From Chamaea fasciata (lineage: Eukaryota > Chordata > Aves > Passeriformes > Sylviidae), in assembly GCA_029207755.1 (NCBI GenBank), contig JARCOQ010000006.1:7718013-7782012 (forward strand): a DNA stretch of 64,000 nt. The letters are read 5' to 3'. The position numbers and the translations under genes were made by a program. This document shows, in pieces, positions 54,301-64,000 of the stretch; position 1 is the stretch's first letter, and every line of letters begins with the position of its first letter. The notes under the pieces are model-generated. The model had not been told where the DNA came from. It saw only the letters and a list, made by a program, of their open reading frames with translations, and made no database searches.

Positions 54301-56369
54301 CATTCTCTGCAAATAAAAACATACAGTGGCTGAGAGCAATTTTAGTCGATACATCTTTGCTTTTCTTTCACAGGATTGCAATTTTGCAGCAAGCAACTTC
54401 TTAACACTGATAATTCAAACAGACTTCCAAAATTTCAATCATCAATTCTGGACCAAAACCCAGAATAGCTTGTGGTTCTCTTGCTAGTAAAAATCTCAGG
54501 CAGAATAATTGAGCTGTTGGCTAGTGTTTGCACAGCTGGGAAAAGTTCCCATGAACTCCAAACGCAATGACATAAAGAGCTCACGGTAAAATCATCTGAT
54601 TATGTTTCCTTCGTAATCTCATTTCCTCCTTGTGTTTTGTTTCACAATCATTACAAACACTCTTAATGACAACCCGCATTCTAGTAACTAATCTACTAAG
54701 CTTTAAGAAATGAAGCCTTGTCCAAAACCAGTTTCCTTAAAAACATAAAAATAAGTGTAACAGCTGAAACCCTTGAGGGATTTGCAAAAATATTCATAAA
54801 ATTTAGAGGGGAAAGAAAAAAACAAAACGCAACCACGAAAAAATGCTGCAAAGACTGTTGGTATGAGAAGTGTTTCCATGACATTTGAAGAAGTTGGTTA
54901 ATACAGTTTGTTTGGAGTTAAACACTTCCCTGCAGCATATGCAACCCAAACATCATGACATCATGAAAGTACCTGACAGCCAAGGAGTGAAAGTGATTGG
55001 AAACAAAAGTGAAACTGCCTAATGCTTGTTACTGTTGGGGCAGCAAAGCCTATAAACAACATAAAAACATAAATAAACAATGAACAGTAACAGCAAATTA
55101 GATTTAAATGCCCAGGATTGATATCAATTATTTAAACCGGAATTTTTAAGGTTATATGGCAGGCACTTCATCCATAGAAATCCTTCACTCTCCCTGTCCA
55201 GACATTAGGGACCCTCACTGCCTATCCTGATTGGTGGGATTTCTCTCTCTCCTGGATCACCAGCCCTTCCATCATTGATTTAAAAGCAGCGACTCACATT
55301 TTCCTGCTTGGCTGGCACTACAGCTATTACATCAGCCCCATCTCCCAGTCCTTGGGGCCAGCTCCCTCCGACTGCTCCAGGCAGCATCCTTACTTTCAGG
55401 ACACTTCTGCCATTCTTCCATCTCCACTGCTCTTCATCCCTCGCTGTCCATCAGCCCCAAGAAGTCCACCTCCTTCACCTGGTTCTCCTTACTTCCGAAA
55501 TGCCTCCCTGCCTTTTTCCAAGCTGTTTTTGGTATGCAGGAACTAGTTCTGCTCCCCTTGTATAAAACCATCTCAACCCTGGGTACCCATCCTTTCTGCT
55601 CCTCAGCTATGAAATCATCGCTTTCCTTGGGGCCCATCTTGATAACCGTACCTGTAACAAACCCAGCAAACGGGTGAGAATACACGGGAACAAGCTAGCC
55701 CCAGCCGTAAACAGTAGCCTACCGCAGCTTATTTGGAGTCTCTTTTCCTCGTTTTTCAGGGCAGACCACATTCGGTCCCATCAGTGCCACCCGCACTGAC
55801 CCGACCGCCCGCGGCGGAACTCCCGGGGCAGGGGCGGGAAGGGCCGGGCAGGGAAGGGAAGGGGAGGGAAGGGCCGCTGCTGGTGCCCCGTCCAGAGCAG
55901 GCCTTTCACTCGGCGCAGCCCGCTCGGGCTCACAACGCCGCCGGGCTTGGACCGTCACCCCCCGAGGTCCCCGGGCTCCCTCCACGGACCCCCTTGCTGG
56001 GGGGAGCCAGCTCGCTCCCCAAACCCGCCCTGCGAAGGGAAGCAGCGCCCGCGTCTCCATCCAAGGGCGGCCGGAGCCCAGGCGGGGGTGGCCGGGCGCC
56101 GACCTCCGTCCGTTCCCCCGGGTCACGGGGGAGCTCCGCGTACCTGACTTCTCCACCAGCTCCCGCACATCCTTCTTCTCGGGCAGCCCCGAGTGCCCCA
56201 GCCCGCGGCACTCCAGGATGGTCCGCAGCTTCCTGAAGCTCAGCGCCACCGGGTCCACCAGCTGCGTGGCGAGGAAGCCGCTCTCGTACCACGCCACGGC
56301 CTCGAACACCCGGGCCAGCACGAAGAGCGCCAGGAAGTAGAGCAGCAAACAGCACAGCTTCACCCACAT
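40795..56369 (-). CDS. RNF103: RING finger protein 103 (ER membrane E3 ubiquitin ligase), complete, 4 coding exons
   Basis: Multi-pass ER membrane RING-H2 ubiquitin ligase (KF-1), reported in human to act in ER-associated degradation. Coding exons, in order of translation: 56144-56369, 53869-54008, 44381-44496, 40795-42364; 2052 nt, 683 residues plus TAG (human 685). An N-terminal hydrophobic anchor (about 5-22, LLLYFLALFVLARV) is followed by a lumenal-type domain. Further hydrophobic segments lie at about 326-344 and 353-380. An acidic Ser/Asp-rich linker spans about 530-560. The RING-H2 finger has C619, C622, C637, H639, H642, C645, C657 and C660, all intact (CVVC, CGHVFHQNC, CPVC). Most of the protein matches human closely; the acidic linker is the divergent part. 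The start ATG has A at -3. Lies upstream of CHMP3 on the same strand. Confidence 0.98.
42365..44380 (-). other. RNF103: RNF103 intron 3, 2.0 kb
   Basis: GTATAT donor, TTTGTAG acceptor. No repeat or exon recognised. Confidence 0.7.
44381..44496 (-). CDS. RNF103: RNF103 exon 3, residues 123-161
   Basis: Encodes VIANDRSPLVGKVHWQKMVK, KVSRFGIRTGTFNCSSDP, close to human. Acceptor CAATAG, donor CAG|GTATAT. The Arg codon is split with exon 4. Confidence 0.96.
44497..53868 (-). other. RNF103: RNF103 intron 2, 9.4 kb
   Basis: Longest intron of the window and remarkably free of recognisable CR1. Contains copy 2 of the 23-nt repeat at 53321-53343. I found no exon, RNA gene or pseudogene. Open frames (for example 47905-48237 +, 49279-49464 +, 51336-51716 -) show no known domain. 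Confidence 0.65.
53321..53343 (+). repeat. 23-nt sequence shared with CHMP3 intron 2, copy 2
   Basis: Exact copy of 30674-30696, same orientation, 22.6 kb away. Confidence 0.8.
53869..54008 (-). CDS. RNF103: RNF103 exon 2, residues 76-122
   Basis: Encodes GDLMEGELYSALKEEEASES, SSTNFSGEMHFYELVEDTK, DGIWLVQ; essentially identical to human. TTTTTCAG acceptor, GTATAT donor, ends in phase 0. Confidence 0.97.
54009..56143 (-). other. RNF103: RNF103 intron 1, 2.1 kb
   Basis: AT-rich distal part, CpG-rich proximal part (from about 55790). Contains a G/A-rich run at 55825-55873 with several GGG tracts on the plus strand. Confidence 0.7.
55825..55873 (+). repeat. G-tract cluster (possible G-quadruplex)
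   Basis: Repeated GGGG/GGG tracts separated by 1-3 bases (GGGCAGGGAAGGGAAGGGGA and flanks), on the strand opposite to RNF103, inside its promoter-proximal intron. Fits the G3+N1-7 rule for quadruplex folding. Confidence 0.65.
56144..56369 (-). CDS. RNF103: RNF103 exon 1, residues 1-76
   Basis: Encodes the N-terminal membrane anchor (MWVKLCCLLLYFLALFVLAR) and TQLVDPVALSFRKLRTILEC, GLPEKKDVRELVEKSG. Donor TCAG|GTACGC. Matches human MWLKLFFLLLYFL start. Confidence 0.97.
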
Positions 56370-56532
56370 CTTCCCGGGAGCGCCGAGCCTGAGGCCGGGC
56401 TGGGGAGGGAGGGAGGGGAGCGGGGGCTGTCAGGGGAGCGGGGCCGCGGCCCCCCCGCCTCCCGCCCGCCGCTGTCGCTGTCCCCGCCCCGGCGGAGCCG
56501 CGGAGACATAACAGTGACGTGAGCAGCCGGCA

Positions 56533-56611
56533 CCGCCCCCCTGCCCCTTTTTCCCCTTTTCCCGCTTCCCCTTTTCCCCTTCCCCTTCTTCCCGTTCTCC
56601 TTTCCCCCCGC
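56533..56611. repeat. Polypyrimidine tract upstream of RNF103
   Basis: About 80 nt that are nearly all C and T on the plus strand (runs of CCCC and TTTT alternating), about 165-240 bp upstream of the RNF103 start codon. Such homopurine-homopyrimidine DNA can form triplex structures and often occurs near promoters. Confidence 0.85.
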
Positions 56612-59600
56612 CGTGATTCAGCAGCGCGGCCCGACCCCGCATCAGCAGGTTCGGGGGGCGGTCGCGTCCCTGTCCCCGGCTGCAACTTTGGACCCTGCGA
56701 CTGCGCTTGCTGCGAGAAAAATAATATATAAATACCTCTGTTAAAGGGGAGGGAGAGGGCACATCCGACCTGCCGACGTTTTTAATGAAAAGAAAAATAT
56801 TTATAAAGCCAGAACTGGGGCCCGATATTTGCAGGGAGGATCTGTTCGGGCAGTTTTAGGGCAGCTTAGTGGACACAGTTTCTTCGGGTTCGGGCTGCTG
56901 GGTGTAGGGATGATCCCTCCGCTCCTCATTCCCGCACGCCAGCCCCGCTCCCAGCCCTTGGCTGGCGCGAAAGCAAATTCCACAGTGAGATTCATCTGCA
57001 CGGGTCGGAACTCGGACTCTGCAGCTTTGCCTCGGCACTCGAGCGCTGAGAACTTGTGCCAAAGCGACAGCCAAAGGCAAGCGTGAGCTGCACCCCGACT
57101 TCATACAAGGGTTTAAGTTGGGTCTGTGCTCACATTGGAAGCATTTTGGAGCACAGCGTGGATCCCCGCTGAAGTGAATCCTCGAAGAACTATCGCAGGC
57201 TGTACAAGAAGTGTTGGCCTGCAATGATACAATTTAGCCTGCTACAGAAAACGTACTAAAATCGAGCTGCTGCGTTGAGATGAAGGTTCTTCTTTGAAGG
57301 AAACTCAACAGTGCTTCTGAATGTTCAGTTATTTTAAGAATCCGTAATTTGCATGAAAATTGGCAGCTCATACAGATGAGCACAAAAATAGCAGCTTAGC
57401 TAGCTATAGCACTGAGAACCCCCCAGAGTGTACACGCTGTAATTCTGTATTATCAATTTTCCAAAAGGCACACTAATATTGATCTGGAAAAAAGCATTTA
57501 AATCACTGTACTCCTCAGAGCCTTTAAAACACATTTACAGGTTTCTGAGTGTGCTGATAAGATTTAAAAAGGAAAAAACTCAACCATCCACGTTCAGCTC
57601 GTTTTGTGACACGGCCAACACAGCCTCTTCCAGAAGAAAAATCATGACACTGTTCTTCAGGAATGGGCTCATTTTGGTTCTTGAAAGGGGAAGAGTGGAG
57701 GAATTGCAGATGTAGCTGCTCACAAAGCCCTTATGGGCTGGTAAATGTTGTGCCCTTCCACCGGGAGTTATGCACAACTTTATTCTTCAACATTTTTATC
57801 TGCAAAAGTGGACTGCAAACCTTGCGTTGGCTTGTGCTGCTCTGTTAAAAGACAAAGGGATTTCGGCAGCTCCGCAGGGTTTGCAGCAAGGCCGGGTGGG
57901 ACAGAAGGTACCAGAGGCACAGCCCGGTGAAGGGGCTCACAGAGGGCCGGGCCAAGTGCTCTTCTCTCATTCACAGGCACTGCAGCCTGGGAAACTTCCT
58001 GCCAAAGCCAGGGCCCGTCTTCCTAATGAGCAGGTGGCAAAGTATCAGTAAGATGAATCCTTTGCCCTTGGCAAAAACCAAGGGAGTGGCTTTGTCCCTG
58101 CAGCTGGTGGAGCCAGGGACAGTCAATAAAACACACATTTCCATCACCTGTCAGAGGGCCTCAGGCAGGCTCTGAGCCCTGAAGTGCCCCAGGAACAGGG
58201 TTCTTTTCCAGAAGCTTTGTGAAGGCTCGTTCTTTTGTTCTTTCGTCACACATTCAAGAAGTTGCCTGATTTCTCTACCTTTTGTTTCAAGTGGGTGTGA
58301 AGTAACTCCCACCCGTGTGAAGTAATGGATGGGAATTTGAAGAAGGACTTGGTTTATTTAACTCTAGTTTGAAAACATTGTTGGGTTGGGGGTTTTTGGT
58401 TTGTTTTGGGTTTTCTTTGTTTCTATTTGTTTGTTTTACATGAGCACCTCAGATCCGGCTCCAGTAGAACCCTGTGTTTTTCCCCTGTAATTTCTTCGGG
58501 GTGCCCTCGCTTCCCCCGGCAGGAAGCACCTCACAACAATTACTCCTCTACGCTCACAGCTGAACTATTTGCAACACCAACTGCTGGGGAGGCTGTCACC
58601 AGCGTGTCATTTCCGAGTGCTCACGGGCTGAGCTAAATGAGACCCCTGCAGAGACAAAGCCAATCATCTGCCAGAACTCAAAGCCCTGGAGTCGTTTCAG
58701 GAAAGTACAAATGATATTTCTAGCCAGTATTCAAAACCCCTCAAAGCAACCCAAAACAAAGCAGCTGCCAACACTGAAGCACCCGGAGGAGGGGCGAGTA
58801 CAAGCAAGAACTGCAGGTGATGAGTTAAGCAAAGGTCTAGCAGAGCACACCTAAATGGATCCAGCGCCTCTCCCAGGCACTCCGGTGTTCTCTTCCCTCC
58901 CCACCTCTGCATCCCTGATGCACTAAACTGACCCTGCCAGAAGATATTCCATTTTCTAACTGTAGCTGTCATTTGGTTTCCAGTTGGAACTCTGAATGTC
59001 TTTGACATGTCACCTGCAAACAATCTTTCAGGGAGTTTTAATTATCTGGAAAATCTAAATATCTTAGGAGTGAATTGAAATTCATTGGGGCTGAACACAA
59101 AGATGACACACACTGGCATTTCTAAAGACCCCAGGGTTAACACTACTTAATTAACAGCATTAAACAGTCATCAGTCAGTCAGTCCTATGCTCACAGAGCA
59201 AATATTACAAATGTGTAGAGAATGGAGAATATATATTCCACCTTTAAACAAAAGCCCAAAGCAAGGATCTGCTTTTAAATAATTTTAGCAGCAAAAATAT
59301 TTAACTATAATTTAGGAGCTAATGAGCCCAAATCCTGAGAACTGGGACAGCCACCTTTCCCTGCCAGACAGCCAAACCTGCAGTTTTTTATCTGCTGCCC
59401 CTTGGTAAATGGCAAGGATTCCCTCTCCTCCCCCCTCCTCTCCTACGAGCAGTTGCTGATTGTGCAGCCTGGGAATATGGACAGTAATCCACTTTCCAGA
59501 CTTCTGTGGGGAACATAAGAAAAGTATTGTCATTTTGAAATCAGTAGAACAGAGGATTAACATCTTAATTCAATCCTTTACCATGTTAAAATAACATCAC

Positions 59601-59716
59601 ACCATTTTTTAATGAGTGTATCAGGAGAACAGTTCAGCAAACTAATATTCAAACAACCTGAAAGACAGTTTTCCCAAGAGCCAACCCTGCAAATACAATT
59701 TATTGACAGGAATTGT

Positions 59717-59770
59717 ACCTCGATGATACTTGTGGGTCCATTGCAACTCAGGATATTCTACGATTCTGGG
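59717..59770 (+). mobile_element. CR1 3'-end remnant
   Basis: CTCGATGATACTTGTGGGTC then CAACTCAGGATATTCTACGA and TTCTGG: the sense tail of a CR1 copy, about 54 bp. Confidence 0.8.
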
Positions 59771-60068
59771 AATTCACTAACATAGAAACTCTTGATGTGC
59801 TTCTTTATCAACATGGGTGCATCTCGACATGTTTTAGGTGTGATATGAAACCTCCTTGTAATTGATATTAAATAAAACAAAGAAGCTTCTATGAGAGTCT
59901 CAAAGCAAGACAGCAGCAGCCCAGACATTCTTGTGTTGTAAGCAGAGGAATTTTAAATCTGAAGGTGTTTCCCGCTTTGTACAAGTGGCCAACAGGAAGT
60001 AAATTTAACAGAGGTGTGAATCTGTAACACAACTGACAGCTCAGCTAAAGCCCTGGCTGTTTAACCGC

Positions 60069-60140
60069 GGAATCCTGGCATGGTTTGGGTTGGGAGGGAC
60101 CTCAAAGACCATCCAGTGCCACCCCTGTCATTGGGGTGAG
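60069..60140 (-). mobile_element. CR1 3'-end remnant
   Basis: GGAATCCTGGCATGGTTTGG, GTTGGGAGGGACCTCAAAGA and CCATCCAGTGCCACCCCTG: the reverse-complement CR1 tail, cut off after about 70 bp. Confidence 0.85.
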
Positions 60141-60956
60141 GCAATCCCGGTGATCCGGCGGTGATTCACGCAGGAATTCAGGTTGGACAGGACGCGGGGA
60201 GGCTCCGAAGCTCAGCCGCCTGCTCAGGGTCAGCGGTGACACCCGGGCAGGTGATCAGGGCTGGAGCTGATGGTTCCCCCTGCGGGAATTTGATCTGCTA
60301 TAAACACACAGTAAACACACGGTGATTAACGGCACAAAACCCGACATCAATCAGGGCAAACCAACTTAGGGGAGCAGAATAAAGTAATTAAAACTTACAA
60401 TAAAGACACTTTTTTTTTTTTCCTCTTAGGCAGTTTGCATTTTCTGTTTTTGTACCAGTGAAAAACTATTTGTTGCCCCATTGGAGAAGACCAGCTCTGT
60501 TTAGTGTCCAAAATAAATAAATAAGGAGTCTTTGCTTGAGTGTGCTGAGATGCCCAAGGAGCCCACAGCAGTGCAGAACTTCACAAATTAAACCCCTGTG
60601 CTGATGACCTAAGAAACCAGAAGATAGTGCTTGTGTTTGAGCATAATTTGTGATTAAAGAGCAAAAACAGAAAAGCAGCAGATTGGGCTGAAATCTGACC
60701 AATTAATGACAGAACACATCACACAAGTCCTTGTGTGTTCTTGTGAGAAAACAGAACTCTTGATTTTCCCATCCTGCCCAGCACTGTGGACACAGATAAA
60801 ACAACACTACTTCAGAGTCTGACCAAATGCTGGTTTTCCAGTTAACTTTGTCCAAATTTATTAGGAGCTTTGTTTGTACTATGCTACACAAAACACAGAG
60901 TCCTGTGTGTCCTGGGCTACTGCCTCCAAGTACCAAAGCTCATAGAGCCATCATCA

Positions 60957-61410
60957 TAAAATCATAGAATGGTTTGGGCTGAAGAGACCTTGAAGACCAT
61001 TTAGTTCCAACGCCCCTGCCGTGTGCAGGGACACCTTCCACTAGTCCAGGTTACTCAGAGCCCCATCCAACCTGGCCTGGAACACTTCCCAGGGGTTCCC
61101 TAGGCAGCCTGTGCCAGGGCCTCCCCACCCGCACAGTAAAGATTTTTTTCCTAATATCCAATCTAAACCTGCTCTCTCTTTCACTTTGTAGCCATTCCCC
61201 CTTGTCCTGTCACTGCACGCCCTTGCCAAGTCTTGCCCCGTCTTTTCTGTAAATTCTCTTCAGGTACTGCAAGGCCACAGTTGGGTCATTCAAAGCTTTC
61301 TCTCTTCCAGGTTGAACAATCCCAATTTTCTCAGCCTTTCCTCACAGGAGAAGTGCTCCATCCCTCTCATCAACTTGGCGGTCTCCTCTGAATTCGCCTG
61401 GAGCTGCTGT
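60957..61410 (-). mobile_element. CR1 LINE fragment upstream of RMND5A
   Basis: About 450 bp of reverse-complement CR1: AAAATCATAGAATGGTTTGG, GCAGGGACACCTTCCACTAG, CCATCCAACCTGGCCTGGAA, CCCCTTGTCCTGTCACTG, CTCAGCCTTTCCTCACAGGA and GGCGGTCTCCTCTG. The longest clear CR1 in the window. Confidence 0.93.
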
Positions 61411-62063
61411 TAACCAAGTGGAATTTGATCTGAGGCACCTCTTTGAGCACATTTTCATAAGCCACTGCCAGTGCAATGCACTTCAGGCTGTTGGTCAACA
61501 CAGCACCCAGCAGGAAGTTTACTGGCCAACTACCAACCCCAGGACAGGTTAAAGGCTCCGTTTCCGGCTCGCCGGGCTCCTTAACTCAGCCCTGGCGCTC
61601 CTCAGCGTTACTTGGGCGATGTTTGGGGCAGCTGCGAGACGCGCCCCTGCAGGCTGGGGAGAGAAGCCCTCGTACCGGGGGTACCACCCGGGGGTGACCC
61701 CACACTCACCCCACGGCCCTAAATCGTTCCCCGGCGTAAAGGGCCGAGATGCGAAGGAGACACCCCAGCCCCCCGAGGCCTCCCCGGGCCCGGTGCCGCT
61801 TTAGGCCTCAGTGTCACTATGGCAACAGCGCGCCTCAGGCCCCCGCGCTTAGCTGCCCTTCTCCCTGCCTGATCCGCAACTCCCCCGGGATACCCGTTCC
61901 CCAGGCTCACTCATACGCGCCACCTGGCCGGGAAGCGCTTCCTGATCCCACCGGAGAAAAACGGCCCACCCACCCCCGCCGGCGGCGGGCCAGAGCTGCC
62001 CGCGGCACCGCCTGACTGAAAATCGCCGCTCCGCCCTGCGTTGCGCGAAGGTCCCTCGCTGAG

Positions 62064-62131
62064 GCGTCCGCGGCGCTGCCTGCGCGGAGCGCCGTGAGGT
62101 CCCGGCGCGTCCGCGGCGCTGCCTGCGCGGA
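62064..62131 (+). repeat. Exact 25-bp tandem duplication (43-bp period) in RMND5A leader
   Basis: Bases 62064-62088 recur unchanged at 62107-62131 (start GCGTCCGCGG, end CTGCGCGGA), separated by 18 bp. Lies 155-222 bp before the RMND5A ATG. Confidence 0.95.
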
Positions 62132-62285
62132 AGTGCGGCGGCCCGAGGCGACGGTGCCGCGCGGGAGCGGGGCCGGGGCCGCCCGAGGGCCGGGGCTGGC
62201 GGGGGGCCCGGGCGGCGCGGGGGGCCCGGCCGCGGGGCAGCAGGACGAGCAGGACGAGGAGGAGGAGGAGCGCGGCCCGGGCGCG

Positions 62286-62427
62286 ATGGACCAGTGCGTG
62301 ACTGTGGAGCGGGAGCTGGAGAAGGTGCTGCAGAAGTTCTCGGGATACGGGCAGCTCTGCGAGCGCAGCCTGGAGGAGCTGATCCAGTACGCGGGAGGGC
62401 TGCGCAGGGAGATCCTGCAGACCGAGA
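62286..62427 (+). CDS. RMND5A: RMND5A first coding exon (CTLH E3 ligase subunit), 3'-partial
   Basis: RMND5A is the vertebrate Gid2 homologue, a RING-type subunit that pairs with MAEA to form the catalytic core of the CTLH (GID) ubiquitin ligase. Only the first 47 residues and one base are here: [32 protein letters not shown], then [11 protein letters not shown]. They match the human N terminus, a helical region before the LisH-CTLH domains; the RING is in exons beyond the window. The donor is GAGA|GTACGT. Start context GCGCGATGG has G at -3 and +4. The frame upstream stays open back to a TGA at 62013-62015 but holds no ATG. Confidence 0.96.
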
Positions 62428-64000
62428 GTACGTGGAGACCCCCCCGCGCCTCCCTCTGCCGAGGGGACGCGGCCCCGCTCCTCCCTCCAGGGAGGGGAAG
62501 CCCAAAATTTGGCGCGTTGTGCGCTGGACACCCCTCAAAAATTGGGGCTTTGTGGGCTGGGACCCCCCTAAGGAGAGTCCTTGCTCCAGGGACCCCCACC
62601 CCCAGGGCTCTGTGCTGTGGGTTGAGCCGGGGCTCTTCCCCTCGGCCCCCGGAGCTTTGGGGGCGTTGTTGACAGGGAATGTTTACAGGGAGGGAGCAGG
62701 GGAGGTTTAAGTTGGGTATCACAAAAAGGTTTTTTACCCAGAGAGTGGCTGGGCACTGAACAGGCTCCCCAGGGAGGTGGTCGCAGCACCAAGCCTGACA
62801 GAGCTCAGGAAGTGTTGGGACAATGCTCTCAGCCCCGTGGTTGGATTGTTGGGGTTGTCCTGTGCAGGCCAGGAGCTGGACTCGATGGTTCTGGTGGGTC
62901 CCTTCCAACTCAGCGTATTTCCGTGATTCTGTGACCAGTCCTGGCCTTCCCGGGCCCCTTCTGCTTGGTGTGTGCTGCTGGAGAGGTTTGTTTGTTCCCG
63001 GTCAGCAGGTCTGGCGTGACCCTGGTCAGTGTGTTCATAACCCTTCATGTTGGGTTGCAAAGGAGTCGCTCACCCCTGGGGAAATAGAGAGGAAATACGG
63101 CAGAGCTAACCTGTTTGCTTTCCCCCCTCCACTCCCCGCGCCCATTTCTTTTTTTTTTTTTTTTTCTTTTTTTGTCTCTTTTCCTGTGTCCCTGAGTCGT
63201 GTTCCTTTGCTGTGGCTGGGTTTGGCGGTGTTGAGGGTAAAGCCGCGCTCGGCAGGACGTAAACAAGCCCTGTCTGTGTGTCACAGCTGAGGCCGGGCAC
63301 TTGCGAGGGCTGTAAACACGGGCGATTAAACCTTGCGAAATCCCGGGCATGGAGGTAGGGCCGTGTTTGTTGGAGTGGGAGGGAATGGAGAGGCAGCTGA
63401 AGTGATCTACCCAAGGCCATGCAGGAAGCGAGTGGTGGCTCAGGCATTAAAAATAGGAACTTGCGAGCTCCTGAGACCAAAGTTGCGAGCAGCTGTGCTG
63501 TTGCACTGCTTTTGTTTTTGTTTGGCTGGGGGAAAACGTGTGCAAATACAGGTGCAAAACTCACTCAGGAGTGTGGATAATTCCAGGAACACAGGGCATG
63601 AGTGTGCAGGAGCTGCTCTGTGTGTACCCAGAAGTTTCTATGGAATGAAACAAACATGGAATTCTGATTGTGAGGTGTTTATTTGGCATGAAATAAGGCT
63701 TGGTCTTTTTGGCATTGTTTTGAGCTGTTTCAGTAACTCTTAGTTGTGCTGTTTGAAACAGTCTGGGCTTTGGGCATTGAGGACAGTCACTAAAATAACT
63801 TGGCTTCACAAACTGAGGTGCTGACCTTGCCTGGAGAGCTCTGTGTGTGACCCTCATGCTTGTGTTGGTCTTTTTTGGGCTGTAAAGGTTTGACTGTGAC
63901 ATTCCTGTTGCAGCTCCAGAGCTTTTACTCCTTTTGTAATGAATTTAGAAGGTTCCAGTGTGTGATTCCTTCAGGGTCCTGGTTAGGTTTTCCATCCAAG
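62428..64000 (+). other. RMND5A: RMND5A intron 1, start
   Basis: Runs off the window. The expected second-exon sequence (around QDAELSGTLSLVL in human) is not present. Contains a CR1 fragment at 62690-62938 and a T-rich run near 63147-63176. Confidence 0.75.
62690..62938 (+). mobile_element. CR1 LINE fragment in RMND5A intron 1
   Basis: Sense CR1 of another subtype: GGTTTAAGTTGGGTATCAC, GGGCACTGAACAGGCTCCCC, AGGGAGGTGGTCGCAGC, then GGGTCCCTTCCAACTCAGCG, TATTTCCGTGATTCTGTG. About 260 bp after the exon 1 donor. Confidence 0.9.

Larger units (their letters stand above)
55790..56720 (-). promoter_or_regulatory. RNF103: RNF103 CpG-rich promoter and first exon
   Basis: GC- and CpG-dense region around the RNF103 start (56369), including GGGCGGG-type boxes. 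The sequence changes abruptly to AT-rich near 56715 (AAATAATATATAAATACC). No TATA box placed to drive RNF103 was identified. Limits approximate. Confidence 0.75.
56721..61559. other. Intergenic region between divergent RNF103 and RMND5A
   Basis: Mostly unique-looking sequence with CR1 pieces at 59717-59770, 60069-60140 and 60957-61410, and a G/T-rich stretch near 58380-58440. No gene recognised. Confidence 0.65.
61560..62480 (+). promoter_or_regulatory. RMND5A: RMND5A CpG-rich promoter and 5' UTR
   Basis: GC-rich, CpG-dense block ending in intron 1 and surrounding the RMND5A start at 62286. It includes a 25-bp exact duplication at 62064-62088 and 62107-62131. No TATA box. The transcription start cannot be placed from sequence alone. 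Confidence 0.75.

Noticed and set aside
55733..56762. Long open frames (up to 251 codons) around RNF103 exon 1 in other frames
   Set aside because: By-products of high GC; only the frame starting MWVKLCC matches a known protein.
61849..62908. 333- and 229-codon minus-strand open frames opposite RMND5A exon 1
   Set aside because: Arg/Pro/Ala-rich translations typical of antisense CpG islands; no conserved domain.

Overview
This window looks like a bird nuclear genome: ordinary vertebrate genes with GT-AG introns, CpG-rich promoters, and many short 5'-truncated CR1 LINE copies with the typical avian CR1 3' end (repeats resembling ATTCTATG). There are no bacterial operons, CRISPR arrays or phage genes. 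I recognise four genes by translating their exons: the 3' four fifths of KDM3A (+), all of CHMP3 (-), all of RNF103 (-), and the first coding exon of RMND5A (+). The order KDM3A-CHMP3-RNF103-RMND5A is the order on human chromosome 2p11.2, so this is a conserved syntenic block.

Layout: bases 1-20001 hold 18 coding exons of KDM3A. They form one continuous frame of 1052 residues ending at a stop. About the first 270 residues lie upstream of the window. Its 3' UTR runs to about 21.05 kb. A 1.4 kb tail-to-tail gap follows. CHMP3 (six coding exons, 219 residues) occupies 22.5-36.8 kb on the minus strand. RNF103 (four coding exons, 683 residues) occupies 40.25-56.4 kb on the minus strand. RNF103 and RMND5A are head-to-head about 5.9 kb apart, and RMND5A begins at 62286 and leaves the window in its first intron. 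CpG-rich promoter regions lie at about 36.55-37.05, 55.8-56.7 and 61.56-62.48 kb.

The genes are not a pathway. KDM3A is a 2-oxoglutarate/Fe(II) histone H3K9 demethylase. CHMP3 is an ESCRT-III membrane-remodelling subunit. RNF103 is an ER membrane RING-H2 ubiquitin ligase. RMND5A is a RING subunit of the CTLH (GID) ubiquitin ligase. CHMP3 and RNF103 share a strand and are known in human to make a read-through transcript.

I found no novel multi-gene system. The most interesting points are local: an 81-nt GC-AG intron two codons after a metal-binding histidine of KDM3A, an 86-nt intron in the same domain, an exact 25-bp duplication upstream of the RMND5A start, CR1 copies hemming in the CHMP3 promoter, a candidate solo LTR in CHMP3 intron 4, a 56-T homopolymer, and two unexplained short repeat pairs. 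Exon boundaries were set by hand from splice sites, phase and remembered human proteins; UTR ends and CpG limits are approximate.
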